In this document: piece after piece, positions 8,503 through 16,512 of the stretch
Position numbering within the stretch: position 1 is the first letter of the stretch
How the letters are laid out: the number at the start of each line of letters is the position of its first letter
Origin: an uncultured Lachnospiraceae bacterium
GTDB lineage: Bacteria; Bacillota; Clostridia; Lachnospirales; Lachnospiraceae
Length of the DNA stretch: 64,000 nt
Direction of reading: 5' to 3'
Assembly (NCBI GenBank): GCA_900550235.1
Contig: URRQ01000007.1
Span: forward strand, 1 to 64,000
Program-made: the position numbers and the translations under genes
Notes under the pieces: generated by a model
Databases searched by the model: none
The model's input: only the letters and a program-made list of their open reading frames with translations
Told to the model about the DNA's origin: nothing

Positions 8503-8531
8503 ATTATACAACAAATTGAAATTTTTTGCAA
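8503..8531 (-). promoter_or_regulatory. Promoter of the SleB-like hydrolase gene
   Basis: On the minus strand TTGCAA (8531-8526) and TATAAT (8508-8503) are separated by 17 bases. The promoter overlaps the divergent plus-strand promoter, so the two may compete. Confidence 0.75.
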
Positions 8532-8544
8532 ATTTTGATATGAT
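8516..8544 (+). promoter_or_regulatory. Promoter of the HAD phosphatase - uppP genes
   Basis: TTGAAA at 8516-8521 and TATGAT at 8539-8544 are 17 bases apart, with an extended -10 TG at 8536-8537. Confidence 0.75.
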
Positions 8545-8591
8545 AGGTAGGAATGAGGTAGTTTTAAGAACAAAGGAGCATAATAGGAAGA

Positions 8592-9425
8592 ATGAAGAAA
8601 AGGAAGATAAAAATGATCGGACTTGATTGTGACGGCACTTTATTGAATGATCAAAAGGAGCTTACGCCATATAGTAGAGAGGTACTTCTAAAGGCGATAG
8701 AGCAGGGAATCGTTGTACTTGCAGCTACAGGACGTCCGGTGACCGGAATTCCGAAAGAAGTACGTGAGCTTCCAGGAATCCGATACGCGCTTACAGCGAA
8801 TGGTGCAAGAATCGTAGATTTGAAGGAAAATAAAGTGATTTATGAGTCGACCATGCCGCTTGAGACAGCAATACGCATATTAGATGTATTTGCTCAATAT
8901 GATACATATAAAGAAGCGTTTATTGGAGAAACAGGATATACAAATGCTCGAGATCTTGCCCATGCGGAAGAATATGGATTGATTACCAGTATGATAAAGT
9001 ATTTAAGAGAATCGCGAGTGCCGGTGCCGAATGTACGGGAAAAGCTGCAACAGGTGAACCAACAGGTTGATAAAGTACAGGCATTGTTTAAAAACAGAGA
9101 AGAAAAAGAGCAGGCTTTTCTTGAAATTAAACAGATTCCGGGAACAGAGCCGACTGGCGCTTTGGAGAATAATATTGAAGTCAATGCATCGGGCGTGAAT
9201 AAGGGATTGGGACTTCTAAAGCTTGGTGAGCTGCTTGGGATTGAAAGAGATGAAATCATGGCATGCGGTGATGGAATGAATGATCTTGAGATGCTGAAAG
9301 AGGTTGGTTTTGGTGTTGCTATGGAGAATGCGGTACAGCCGGTAAAAGATGCAGCAGATTATATTACGGATTCTAATGAGAATGACGGTGTGGCAAAGGC
9401 AATTGAAAAGTTTGCTTTAATTTAA
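8592..9425 (+). CDS. HAD-superfamily Cof-type sugar/flavin phosphatase
   Basis: The 277-residue protein begins with the HAD motif I GLDCDGTLLN (nucleophile and general-acid Asp about residues 11-13). Motif II AATGRP, motif III Lys, and motif IV ACGDGMNDLEML follow; with the large C2 cap this is the Cof/YidA family. Such enzymes hydrolyse small phosphorylated compounds such as sugar phosphates, FMN or PLP; the substrate cannot be read from sequence. It is cytosolic. uppP starts 26 bases downstream, so the two are probably co-transcribed from the promoter at 8516-8544. Confidence 0.9.
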   Translation: MKKRKIKMIGLDCDGTLLNDQKELTPYSREVLLKAIEQGIVVLAATGRPVTGIPKEVRELPGIRYALTANGARIVDLKENKVIYESTMPLETAIRILDVFAQYDTYKEAFIGETGYTNARDLAHAEEYGLITSMIKYLRESRVPVPNVREKLQQVNQQVDKVQALFKNREEKEQAFLEIKQIPGTEPTGALENNIEVNASGVNKGLGLLKLGELLGIERDEIMACGDGMNDLEMLKEVGFGVAMENAVQPVKDAADYITDSNENDGVAKAIEKFALI

Positions 9426-9451
9426 AATATGGAAAGAAAGAGGAATATAGT

Positions 9452-10288
9452 ATGGAAGCTTTTGTAGAAATATTAAAAACACTTCTGCTTGGAATTGTAG
9501 AAGGTATAACAGAATGGCTGCCAATCAGTAGTACAGGACATTTGATTCTTGTAAATCAGATTGTCCAACTGAATGTAAGCGAGCAGTTTATGGATATGTT
9601 TAATGTTGTGATTCAGCTTGGTGCAATTTTGGCGGTTGTTGTTCTTTATTTTAATAAGTTGAATCCATTTGCACCGTCAAAGACAGAAAAACAGAAAGTG
9701 CATACATGGCAACTTTGGTTTCGTGTTGTCGTTGCATGCTTACCGGCAGCCATTATCGGGATTCCACTGGATGATTGGATGGAAGAACATTTACACAATT
9801 CCATTGTAGTTGCTGCGATGTTGATTATTTACGGTATTTTGTTTATCGTTGTGGAAAATATGAATAAAACAAGAAGACCAACGATTACTTCATTTTCTCA
9901 GATGTCATATAAACATGCATTGATCGTTGGTGGCTGGCAGGTTCTTTCTTTGATTCCGGGAACTTCCCGTTCCGGTGCAACGATTGTCGGCGCTCTTTTG
10001 ATGGGAACGTCCCGACATATTGCGGCAGAATTTACATTCTTCTTAGCGATTCCTGTTATGTTTGGGGCAAGCGCTCTTAAGATTGTAAAATTTATGATAG
10101 AAGGGGTTGGTATTACTGGACTGGAAGTGGCGATCCTGATCGTTGGATGTTTGACAGCATTTATTGTGTCAATTCTTGCGATTAAATTCTTGATGGGATA
10201 CATTAAGAAAAATGACTTTAAAGTATTTGGTGTGTACAGAATCATACTTGGAATTGTTGTCTTGATCTCATTTTTTATGATGAAATAG
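9452..10288 (+). CDS. uppP: Undecaprenyl-diphosphatase (bacitracin resistance protein)
   Basis: This 278-residue integral membrane protein carries both UppP (BacA) signatures. GIVEGITEWLPISSTGHLIL lies at about residues 13-32 and the second catalytic region IPGTSRSGATI at about 168-178. About eight hydrophobic segments are seen. It removes a phosphate from undecaprenyl diphosphate to regenerate the lipid carrier for peptidoglycan and other wall polymers. GAAAGAGG precedes the ATG. It follows the HAD gene closely and is ended by the hairpin at 10306-10353. Raised levels of UppP give bacitracin tolerance in other bacteria. Confidence 0.97.
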   Translation: MEAFVEILKTLLLGIVEGITEWLPISSTGHLILVNQIVQLNVSEQFMDMFNVVIQLGAILAVVVLYFNKLNPFAPSKTEKQKVHTWQLWFRVVVACLPAAIIGIPLDDWMEEHLHNSIVVAAMLIIYGILFIVVENMNKTRRPTITSFSQMSYKHALIVGGWQVLSLIPGTSRSGATIVGALLMGTSRHIAAEFTFFLAIPVMFGASALKIVKFMIEGVGITGLEVAILIVGCLTAFIVSILAIKFLMGYIKKNDFKVFGVYRIILGIVVLISFFMMK

Positions 10289-10305
10289 TCAAAATATGCA
10301 AAAAG

Positions 10306-10353
10306 AGTGGTTATTTATGCAATGAAATGTGTAAATAACCACTTGATTTTTTA
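10306..10353 (+). terminator. Terminator after uppP
   Basis: AGTGGTTATTTA (10306-10317) pairs perfectly with TAAATAACCACT (10332-10343), followed by a T-tract at 10347-10353. Confidence 0.85.
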
Positions 10354-10370
10354 TGGTAAAGTGGTATAAT
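10343..10370 (+). promoter_or_regulatory. Promoter of the amino-acid ABC transporter operon
   Basis: TTGATT (10343-10348) and TATAAT (10365-10370) are 16 bases apart. The -35 box lies in the tail of the uppP terminator. The -10 box is flanked by AGTGG and CCACT, a small inverted repeat that could be an operator. Confidence 0.7.
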
Positions 10371-10441
10371 AGCCACTATGAGATAGATAATTATTCATTT
10401 GACGTGAATTTTTATGCAATAGAAAACAGGAGGATGAGATT

Positions 10442-11212
10442 ATGAAGATGAAAAAAGTGATAAGTTTAGTGTTAGTAGGAGCGATGGCATTGTCATTTGC
10501 AGCATGTGGAAGCAAAAAAAATGAGGGAAATAAGGATGAAGGCTCAGATAAACTGATTGTGAGTACAGAAGCTGGTTTTGCACCATATGAATATATGAAA
10601 GGCGATGAAGTAGTAGGAATCGACATGGATATTGCCAAAGCAATTGCAGACGAAATGGGAAAAGAATTAGAAATCAAGAACATGGATTTTGATGGCGCGC
10701 TTTTAGCAGTACAGCAGGGAAAAGCTGATTTCGTAGCAGCCGGCGTTTCAGTAAACCCTGAACGTGAAGAAGTAATGGACTTTTCACATGATTATGTAAA
10801 TTCAACAGAGGTTGTTGTTGTGAACAAAGAAGCTCCGGCAGTTAGTTCTGTGGAAGATTTGAATGGAAAAGTAATCGCAGTACAGCAAGGAAATATTGCA
10901 GATATCTGGGTATCAAATACAGAGAACTGTGAAGCAAAAGAAGTAAAACGTTACACAAAATTTGCACAGGCTGCAGAAGATTTAAAGAACAAGAAAGTAG
11001 ATTGTATCGTAATGGATCAGTTCCCGGCAGAAGAGCTTGTAGCGGCTAATCCGGAATTGGAAGTGTTAGAGGGAACATTATTTGAAGATAAGTATGCAAT
11101 CGGAGTGAAAAAAGGAAACAAAGAATTATTAGAGAAAATCAATACTGTAATTGATAAGCTGATTGAAGAAGGTAAGATCGAAGAATTCACAGCAAATCAC
11201 GTACAGAAGTAA
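10442..11212 (+). CDS. Amino-acid ABC transporter substrate-binding lipoprotein
   Basis: The 256-residue protein has a lipoprotein signal ending at Cys22 (LSFAACGS). The mature part is a family-3 solute-binding protein. LIVSTEAGFAPYEYMKGDEV, then VGIDMDIAKAIADEMGKE and the KADFVAAGVSVNPER region, are typical of polar amino-acid binders (ArtJ, FliY, GlnH relatives). It captures the ligand outside the membrane and delivers it to the permease encoded next. AGGAGG precedes the ATG. The exact amino acid cannot be told from sequence. Confidence 0.93.
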   Translation: MKMKKVISLVLVGAMALSFAACGSKKNEGNKDEGSDKLIVSTEAGFAPYEYMKGDEVVGIDMDIAKAIADEMGKELEIKNMDFDGALLAVQQGKADFVAAGVSVNPEREEVMDFSHDYVNSTEVVVVNKEAPAVSSVEDLNGKVIAVQQGNIADIWVSNTENCEAKEVKRYTKFAQAAEDLKNKKVDCIVMDQFPAEELVAANPELEVLEGTLFEDKYAIGVKKGNKELLEKINTVIDKLIEEGKIEEFTANHVQK

Positions 11213-11232
11213 AAATGAAAGGATAACATATC

Positions 11233-11952
11233 ATGCAAGGAATTCTTTTGACAGGATTTTTCCAAGATCTAGTCACAAAATTTGATCGAGCTTTTTTAAG
11301 AGAGCAGAGATATTTGGCTTATTTGGATGGCTTGAAAGTTACTCTTATCATTTCCATTTTGGCGGTACTTTTAGGTATCGCCATTGGTTTGGTAGTGGCA
11401 GTAGCAAAGGTCGCGTCCTCAAGAAATAAGAAACTGTGGTTGTTGAACAAGCTATGTAATATTTACTTAACAGTAATTCGAGGAACACCGGTTATGGTAC
11501 AGCTTCTTATTATATCAAACTGGATTTTCACATCCAGGGACAGTAGTGAGATTATGATCGGAGCTATTGCGTTCGGAATTAACTCCGGAGCTTATGTAGC
11601 AGAGATCATCCGTGCCGGAATCGAGTCTATCGATAAAGGACAGATGGAAGCGGGGCGTTCCCTTGGATTTAACTACATACAGACAATGCGTTTTATTATT
11701 GTACCGCAGGCGATTAAAAATATTCTGCCGGCTCTTGGTAATGAATTGATCGTTCTCATCAAGGAGACGTCCGTTGTAGGTGCAATCGCGGCAACAGACC
11801 TTACAAAAGCGGCACAGTATATCGGCAGCAGAACTTTTGACGTATTAACACCGTTGTTTATTGCTGCAGCATGTTATCTTGCAATGACGCTTGGAATTAC
11901 CAAAGTGATTGAGTTTTTCGAAAGGAGGATGGACCAAGGTGATCGTCACTAA
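11233..11952 (+). CDS. Amino-acid ABC transporter permease
   Basis: This 239-residue polytopic protein has the HEQRY-family (His/Glu/Gln/Arg/opine) permease pattern. A hydrophobic helix (LIISILAVLLGIAIGLVVAV, about 38-57), the RGTPVMVQL motif (about 89-97) and the coupling-loop segment EAGRSLGFNYIQTMRFIIVPQA (about 138-160) are all present. It likely works as a homodimer. It lies 20 bases after the binding-protein gene and its end overlaps the ATPase start by 14 bases, so the three genes form one operon and the last two are translationally coupled. Confidence 0.95.
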   Translation: MQGILLTGFFQDLVTKFDRAFLREQRYLAYLDGLKVTLIISILAVLLGIAIGLVVAVAKVASSRNKKLWLLNKLCNIYLTVIRGTPVMVQLLIISNWIFTSRDSSEIMIGAIAFGINSGAYVAEIIRAGIESIDKGQMEAGRSLGFNYIQTMRFIIVPQAIKNILPALGNELIVLIKETSVVGAIAATDLTKAAQYIGSRTFDVLTPLFIAAACYLAMTLGITKVIEFFERRMDQGDRH

Positions 11953-12661
11953 GAATTTAAAAAAGTCCTTCAACGGTAATGATGTGTTGAAAGGAATCGA
12001 TGAGCATATTGAAAAAGGAGAGAAGGTCGTAATCATAGGACCATCCGGATCGGGGAAATCCACATTTCTCCGTTGCCTAAATCTGTTAGAAGAACCAACA
12101 GAAGGTGAAATCTGGTTTGAAGGCAATAATATAACTGATAAAAAAACAGATATTAATAAACTTCGTCAAAAGATGGGAATGGTTTTTCAACAATTCAACC
12201 TCTTCCCTCATATGACGGTAAAAGAAAACATTACTCTGGCACCAGTACAACTTGGTATCATGTCCAAAGAAGAGGCGAACGAAAAAGCAATGCAATTGTT
12301 AAAGCGAGTTGGTCTTCCGGAAAAAGCGGACCAATATCCAAAGCAATTATCCGGCGGACAAAAGCAACGTATTGCAATTGCAAGAGCGCTTGCGATGAAT
12401 CCGGATGTGATGTTATTTGATGAGCCCACATCGGCGCTTGACCCGGAGATGGTAGGCGAGGTACTGCAGTTGATGAAAGAACTTGCAGACGAAGGAATGA
12501 CAATGGTGGTAGTTACTCACGAGATGGGATTTGCCAAAGAGGTAGCAACAAGAGTGTTGTTTATCGATGAGGGAATTGTAAAAGAGCAGAATAATCCGAA
12601 AGATTTCTTTGAAAATCCACAGGATCCGAGATTGAAGGATTTCTTGTCAAAAGTGCTGTAG
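11939..12661 (+). CDS. Amino-acid ABC transporter ATP-binding protein
   Basis: I place the start at GTG 11939 because AAAGGAGG lies at 11921-11928, ten bases upstream; an earlier in-frame ATG at 11909 would precede that site. The product is then 240 residues. Walker A GPSGSGKST, Q-loop VFQQFNLFPHMTV, signature LSGGQKQR, Walker B VMLFDEPTSALD and the H-loop VVTHE are all intact. It is closest to GlnQ/ArtP-type ATPases that power polar amino-acid uptake. It overlaps the permease gene by 14 bases. No clear terminator follows before 12727. Confidence 0.96.
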   Translation: MIVTKNLKKSFNGNDVLKGIDEHIEKGEKVVIIGPSGSGKSTFLRCLNLLEEPTEGEIWFEGNNITDKKTDINKLRQKMGMVFQQFNLFPHMTVKENITLAPVQLGIMSKEEANEKAMQLLKRVGLPEKADQYPKQLSGGQKQRIAIARALAMNPDVMLFDEPTSALDPEMVGEVLQLMKELADEGMTMVVVTHEMGFAKEVATRVLFIDEGIVKEQNNPKDFFENPQDPRLKDFLSKVL

Positions 12662-12726
12662 GAAAAGAGAATAAAATGTGAGTCTGTGAAAACATTGTGT
12701 ACTTCCTAAATATTTGATAAACTCTG

Positions 12727-12755
12727 TTGACTTTATTTTTCATAAGTTCTATAGT
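12727..12755 (+). promoter_or_regulatory. Promoter before the zinc-ribbon gene
   Basis: TTGACT (12727-12732) and TATAGT (12750-12755) are separated by 17 bases. It would drive the run of three close genes from 12792 to 15315. Confidence 0.7.
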
Positions 12756-12791
12756 TTGTAGCATACGAAATATGCGAAGTGAGGAATGATT

Positions 12792-13190
12792 ATGAAAGAA
12801 AAATTACAGCGTTTTATGATGGGTAGATACGGGACAGATGCACTTAACAAGTTCTTGTTGGGGTGTTCGGTAGTATTGCTTATCTTTTCTATGTTTACAC
12901 GAAGAGGAAATATGTTATATTCCTTGGCATTATTGCTCTTATTGATCAGTTATGTTAGAATGTTTTCGAGAAACATACAGGCGAGATATAATGAAAATAT
13001 CAAGTTTTATAATATGAAGAATCAGTTCTTCGGTTTCTTTAAAAAACAAAAGTCTTACATGGAACAAAGGAAGACATATCACATCTACAAATGTCCAACA
13101 TGTAAGCAGAAAATTCGTATTCCGAAAGGAAAAGGAAAAATCATGGTGACATGTCCAAAGTGTAAGACAGAGTTTATGAAAAATAGTTAG
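12792..13190 (+). CDS. Small membrane protein with C-terminal zinc ribbon
   Basis: ATG 12792 is preferred over ATG 12786 because GAGG at 12781-12784 is then seven bases away. The product is about 132 residues. The N-terminal part has two hydrophobic segments (LLGCSVVLLIFSMF, then LYSLALLLLLISYVRMF). The C terminus holds CPTCKQKIRIPKGKGK and CPKCKTEF, two CPxC knuckles of a zinc ribbon. Topology suggests a cytosolic ribbon on a membrane anchor. Such proteins are common and uncharacterised in Lachnospiraceae. It lies 17 bases before the ArsC-like gene. Confidence 0.75.
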   Translation: MKEKLQRFMMGRYGTDALNKFLLGCSVVLLIFSMFTRRGNMLYSLALLLLLISYVRMFSRNIQARYNENIKFYNMKNQFFGFFKKQKSYMEQRKTYHIYKCPTCKQKIRIPKGKGKIMVTCPKCKTEFMKNS

Positions 13191-13207
13191 GAGCAGAAAA
13201 AAAGACT

Positions 13208-13564
13208 ATGAGTATTTTATTTTTAGAATATCCAAAGTGTACAACATGTCAAAAGGCAAAGAAATGGCTGGTTGAAAATGAAGTCGATTTTACAGCTCGT
13301 CATATTGTAGAAGTGAATCCTACAGTAGAGGAGTTAAGAGCATTTCACAAAAAGAGTGGACTTCCGCTTAAGAGATTTTTCAATACAAGCGGTATGAAGT
13401 ATAAGGAGCTTCAGCTGAAAGACAAACTTCCGACTATGTCAGAGGAAGAACAATATGAACTTCTGGCTACAGATGGAATGCTTGTAAAGCGTCCGATTAT
13501 TGTAGGAGAATCATTTGCGATTCCAGGATTCAAGGAAACAGTTTGGGCTGAGGTTTTAAAATAA
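13208..13564 (+). CDS. ArsC/Spx-family thioredoxin-fold protein
   Basis: This 118-residue protein has the ArsC/Spx fold. The N-terminal YPKCTTCQKAKKWL holds a CTTC redox pair (about residues 10-13), and LVKRPIIVGE gives the conserved Arg-Pro-Ile of the family. Members include glutaredoxin-dependent arsenate reductases (YffB/ArsC type) and the RNA polymerase regulator Spx. It lacks the typical Spx features as far as I can see, and no ars genes are nearby, so an oxidative-stress or reductase role is more likely than arsenate resistance. The stop overlaps the start of the SfsA-MutY gene by one base (TAATG), so the two are coupled. Confidence 0.85.
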   Translation: MSILFLEYPKCTTCQKAKKWLVENEVDFTARHIVEVNPTVEELRAFHKKSGLPLKRFFNTSGMKYKELQLKDKLPTMSEEEQYELLATDGMLVKRPIIVGESFAIPGFKETVWAEVLK

Positions 13565-15315
13565 TGAAATATGAAAGAATTCAGGTTGGGAGGTTCATAG
13601 AACGTCCCAACCGTTTTATTGCGTATGTAGAGATTAATGGTTTGAAGGAAACCGTTCATGTGAAAAATACCGGACGTTGTGCAGAACTTTTAAAGCCTGG
13701 GGCTACAGTATATGTGCAAAAGAGTGATCATTTGGAACGAAAGACACAGTGGGACTTGATCGGTGTAGAAAAGGGAGAGCGTTTGATCAATATGGATTCT
13801 CAGATTCCTAATACTGTTGTAAAAGAATGGCTGGAAGAAGGCAATCTATTTGATATACCCGTATCTATTTATCCTGAAACAACGTATGGGAAGTCGCGAT
13901 TCGATCTATATGTGAAAGTCGGAGAGCGAAAGGTGTTTATTGAAGTGAAAGGTGTAACTTTAGAGGAAGATGGTGTTGCCCGTTTTCCGGACGCACCGAC
14001 GGAGCGTGGAGTCAAGCATGTAGAAGAGCTGATCAAAGCGTTAAAAGATGGTTACGAATCGTATATCATATTTGTGATACAGATGAAAGGAGTACGGTAC
14101 TTTACTCCAAATGTCAATACACACCCGGAATTTGCAGAAGCGCTTAAAAAGGCTAAAAAAGAGGGAGTGAAGATTTTAGCATATGATTGTGATGTAAAAG
14201 AAGATGAAATTCGATTAAGTTCATCTGTTCCGGTTGTCTTATTCGAGCCAAGGCTTATGGAAATGAGAGATGAAGTTGTAGCATGGTACAGAACGAATAA
14301 GCGACAGCTTCCTTGGAGAGAGCATGTGAATGCATATCGTGTCTGGGTATCTGAAATTATGTTGCAGCAGACGCGTGTGGAGACGGTAAAACCTTATTAT
14401 GAACGATTTTTAAAAGAATTTCCAACGGTAAAGGAATTAGCAGAAGCAGAGGAAGATAAGCTTTTAAAACTTTGGGAAGGCTTAGGATATTATAATCGAG
14501 TAAAAAACATGCAAAAGGCTGCGAAGCAAGTAATGCTAGATTATCATGGAGAATTTCCGGATACTTATGAAGAAATTCGTTCTCTTACGGGAATTGGAAA
14601 TTATACGGCAGGAGCGATCAGCGCTTTTGCTTATGGGATTCCGGAGCCTGCAGTCGATGGAAATGTATTACGTGTAATATCTAGAATTCTTTGTAGTGAT
14701 GAAGATATCATGAAAGCATCTGTTCGAACGAAAATAGAAAACGCAATTCGTGAGGTGATACCTGTTGATGCAGCAGGAGACTTTAATCAAGGGTTGATCG
14801 AATTAGGCGCGCTTATTTGTGTTCCAAATGGAATACCAAAATGCGAGGAATGTCCGGTTCGTGCGTTTTGCCTTGCAAAAGAACAGAATCGTGTCATGGA
14901 GCTTCCGGTAAAAACGAAAGCAAAGGCAAGAAAGATAGAGAATAGAACCGTTTTTATTATAAAAGATGGGGATAAAGTAGGGATTCGAAAGCGGCCGGGC
15001 AAGGGTTTGTTATCGGGGCTATATGAACTTCCTAATGAATTAGGGCATATGGATGAAGATGAAGTGATTGCATATTGCAAGCAGATTGGTCTAAGTCCGT
15101 TACGATTGAAGAAACTTGGAACAGGTAAGCATATTTTCAGCCATATAGAATGGCATATGGAAGGTTATGCTGTTCAACTTGATGAGCTTGCCATGCAAGA
15201 GGCAGAAGGAGTGATTTTTTTACTTCCGGAAGAGGTGGAAAAAAATTATCCGATTCCATCTGCATTTGAGGCATATACAAAATTTTTGGATATTAAACTT
15301 GGACCGGAAAAATAA
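13564..15315 (+). CDS. Fusion of SfsA nuclease-like domain and MutY adenine glycosylase
   Basis: One uninterrupted 583-residue frame joins two usually separate proteins. Residues 1 to about 226 match SfsA: FIERPNRFIAYVEINGLKET at the start, then KSRFDLYV and KVFIEVKGVTL with a PD-(D/E)xK-like set Asp114, Glu127, Lys129. Residues about 230-583 are MutY: WVSEIMLQQTRVE with catalytic Glu264, helix-hairpin-helix LTGIGNYTAGA (341-351), VDGNVLRV with Asp365, a four-Cys iron-sulfur motif (Cys419, 427, 430, 436), and a C-terminal NUDIX-like 8-oxoG recognition domain. MutY removes A opposite 8-oxoG. SfsA has been reported as a nucleic-acid-binding or nuclease protein. No internal stop or ribosome site was seen at the junction. 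Confidence 0.93.
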   Translation: MKYERIQVGRFIERPNRFIAYVEINGLKETVHVKNTGRCAELLKPGATVYVQKSDHLERKTQWDLIGVEKGERLINMDSQIPNTVVKEWLEEGNLFDIPVSIYPETTYGKSRFDLYVKVGERKVFIEVKGVTLEEDGVARFPDAPTERGVKHVEELIKALKDGYESYIIFVIQMKGVRYFTPNVNTHPEFAEALKKAKKEGVKILAYDCDVKEDEIRLSSSVPVVLFEPRLMEMRDEVVAWYRTNKRQLPWREHVNAYRVWVSEIMLQQTRVETVKPYYERFLKEFPTVKELAEAEEDKLLKLWEGLGYYNRVKNMQKAAKQVMLDYHGEFPDTYEEIRSLTGIGNYTAGAISAFAYGIPEPAVDGNVLRVISRILCSDEDIMKASVRTKIENAIREVIPVDAAGDFNQGLIELGALICVPNGIPKCEECPVRAFCLAKEQNRVMELPVKTKAKARKIENRTVFIIKDGDKVGIRKRPGKGLLSGLYELPNELGHMDEDEVIAYCKQIGLSPLRLKKLGTGKHIFSHIEWHMEGYAVQLDELAMQEAEGVIFLLPEEVEKNYPIPSAFEAYTKFLDIKLGPEK

Positions 15316-15320
15316 AAGTG

Positions 15321-15361
15321 AAAAGGCGATGTTGCATATGTTTGCGACATCGCCTTTTTAT
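15321..15361 (+). terminator. Terminator after sfsA-mutY
   Basis: AAAAGGCGATGT (15321-15332) pairs with ACATCGCCTTTTT (from 15347), followed by T bases. It lies between converging genes and could act on both strands. Confidence 0.9.
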
Positions 15362-15376
15362 GATCCTTCATTCAAT

Positions 15377-15607
15377 TTACATGCCTCCTTTTTCTGTCAA
15401 TCCACAAATTGTACTGATGACAAAATAGCGTAGATTCTTAATCTGACGGATTGTTCCACTAATTAAGTCAGATCTGTAAGCTGCTTTAATCATTAAGCTG
15501 ATTCTGCTTTTGTGAAGAAATGGAAGTCTCATCAAAGATCTCTCATCAGCTAAAACAAGGAATACCAAGGTAATGATCATGCTGGCTATGATTGTTAAGG
15601 TTAACAT
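15377..15607 (-). CDS. Small single-span membrane protein, unrecognised
   Basis: This 76-residue frame has a clear AAGGAGG site eight bases before its ATG on the minus strand, which supports real translation. The N terminus is one hydrophobic helix (MLTLTIIASMIITLVFLVLA). The rest is basic and amphipathic (LPFLHKSRISLMIKAAYRSD) and reaches the terminator region at 15361. I do not recognise a family. It lies 70 bases downstream of the PAP2 gene on the same strand but has its own ribosome site. Confidence 0.6.
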   Translation of the reverse strand: MLTLTIIASMIITLVFLVLADERSLMRLPFLHKSRISLMIKAAYRSDLISGTIRQIKNLRYFVISTICGLTEKGGM

Positions 15608-15677
15608 AAAACCGCCTCCTTATGAAAAAAACAGTTCCTTTAAGTTAACCTTATCATACAGCCTAATTGTCAGAAAG

Positions 15678-16343
15678 TCAACGTATTTTTACTAAATTAT
15701 TAGATAAATTCTTTGAGGTGTTTCGTTCTGTTTTGTAGATCAGAATATAAAGAACCGATACAAGTGCACATCCGGCGATTACATCAACTACAGAATGTTG
15801 TTTCAAAAACATAGTGGACAGAACGATCAATATAGTTAAGACCAAAGAAGAAATCTGTACCCATTTTACCTTTTGCAATTTTTCGCAATTTGCAATAGAA
15901 AGATATGCGGCAATGGAATTATACACATGGATACTAGGTAATACATTCGTAGAAGTATCGGTTGCGTATAGACTTTTTACCATATCGACAAAAATGTTGT
16001 CCCTTGCAAAAGTATCCGGCCGCAGGTTTAATCCGTTGGGATATAGAGTGGAGATGATTAAAAAGATTGTCATTCCACTAAACAGCAATGTGATCATGCG
16101 ATAAAATTCTGTTTTTCCCCCAAATAACAGGAAGTATCCAATGGTTACTGCTATATAGGCAAACCATAAGAGATAAGGAACGATGAAGAATTCGATAAAT
16201 GGAATCTTATCGTCAAGTCCCACATGAATGAGATGAAAGTCAGTAGTTACATGCTTTTCCAAATATAAAAACCATGGAATATAGAGAAAAGCATATAAAC
16301 CAACCCATGCACGTTTATAGTTTTCAGAAAATTTTTTTGCCAT
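15678..16343 (-). CDS. PAP2-family membrane phosphatase
   Basis: The start is at ATG 16343 (MAKKFSENYKRAW) because AAAGGGAG lies just upstream; the frame extends a few codons further without a ribosome site. The 221-residue product has about six membrane helices. PAP2 motifs are LPSIHVYNS and LKQHSVVDVIAG, giving the catalytic His pair on the outer face; the Arg-rich first motif is less clear. Relatives dephosphorylate lipid phosphates, and the overall layout resembles inositol-phosphoceramide synthase-like PAP2 proteins. The lipid kinase gene lies upstream on the same strand, hinting at phospholipid turnover. Confidence 0.87.
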   Translation of the reverse strand: MAKKFSENYKRAWVGLYAFLYIPWFLYLEKHVTTDFHLIHVGLDDKIPFIEFFIVPYLLWFAYIAVTIGYFLLFGGKTEFYRMITLLFSGMTIFLIISTLYPNGLNLRPDTFARDNIFVDMVKSLYATDTSTNVLPSIHVYNSIAAYLSIANCEKLQKVKWVQISSLVLTILIVLSTMFLKQHSVVDVIAGCALVSVLYILIYKTERNTSKNLSNNLVKIR

Positions 16344-16412
16344 AAAAAGGCTCCCTTTCATTTTAAAATATCAATCAAAATATATAAGATTTTCCCAGTT
16401 TGCTTCTCATGC

Positions 16413-16441
16413 ATTATAGCATGGGATTTGTTGAATCACAA
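16413..16441 (-). promoter_or_regulatory. Promoter of the PAP2 gene
   Basis: Minus strand: TTGTGA (16441-16436), 17 bases, TATAAT (16418-16413), with extended -10 TGC. Confidence 0.75.
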
Positions 16442-16512
16442 GGAAGGAGAGCATTTCTTAATAAAATCTTTAATGTTTTTCGCAAATCTTTATAGATAGA
16501 ATGAAACGTGTG

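Noticed and set aside
13208..13564. Arsenic resistance gene
   Set aside because: The fold is ArsC-like, but no arsR, arsB or acr3 gene is near; the family is mostly Spx/YffB-like redox proteins.
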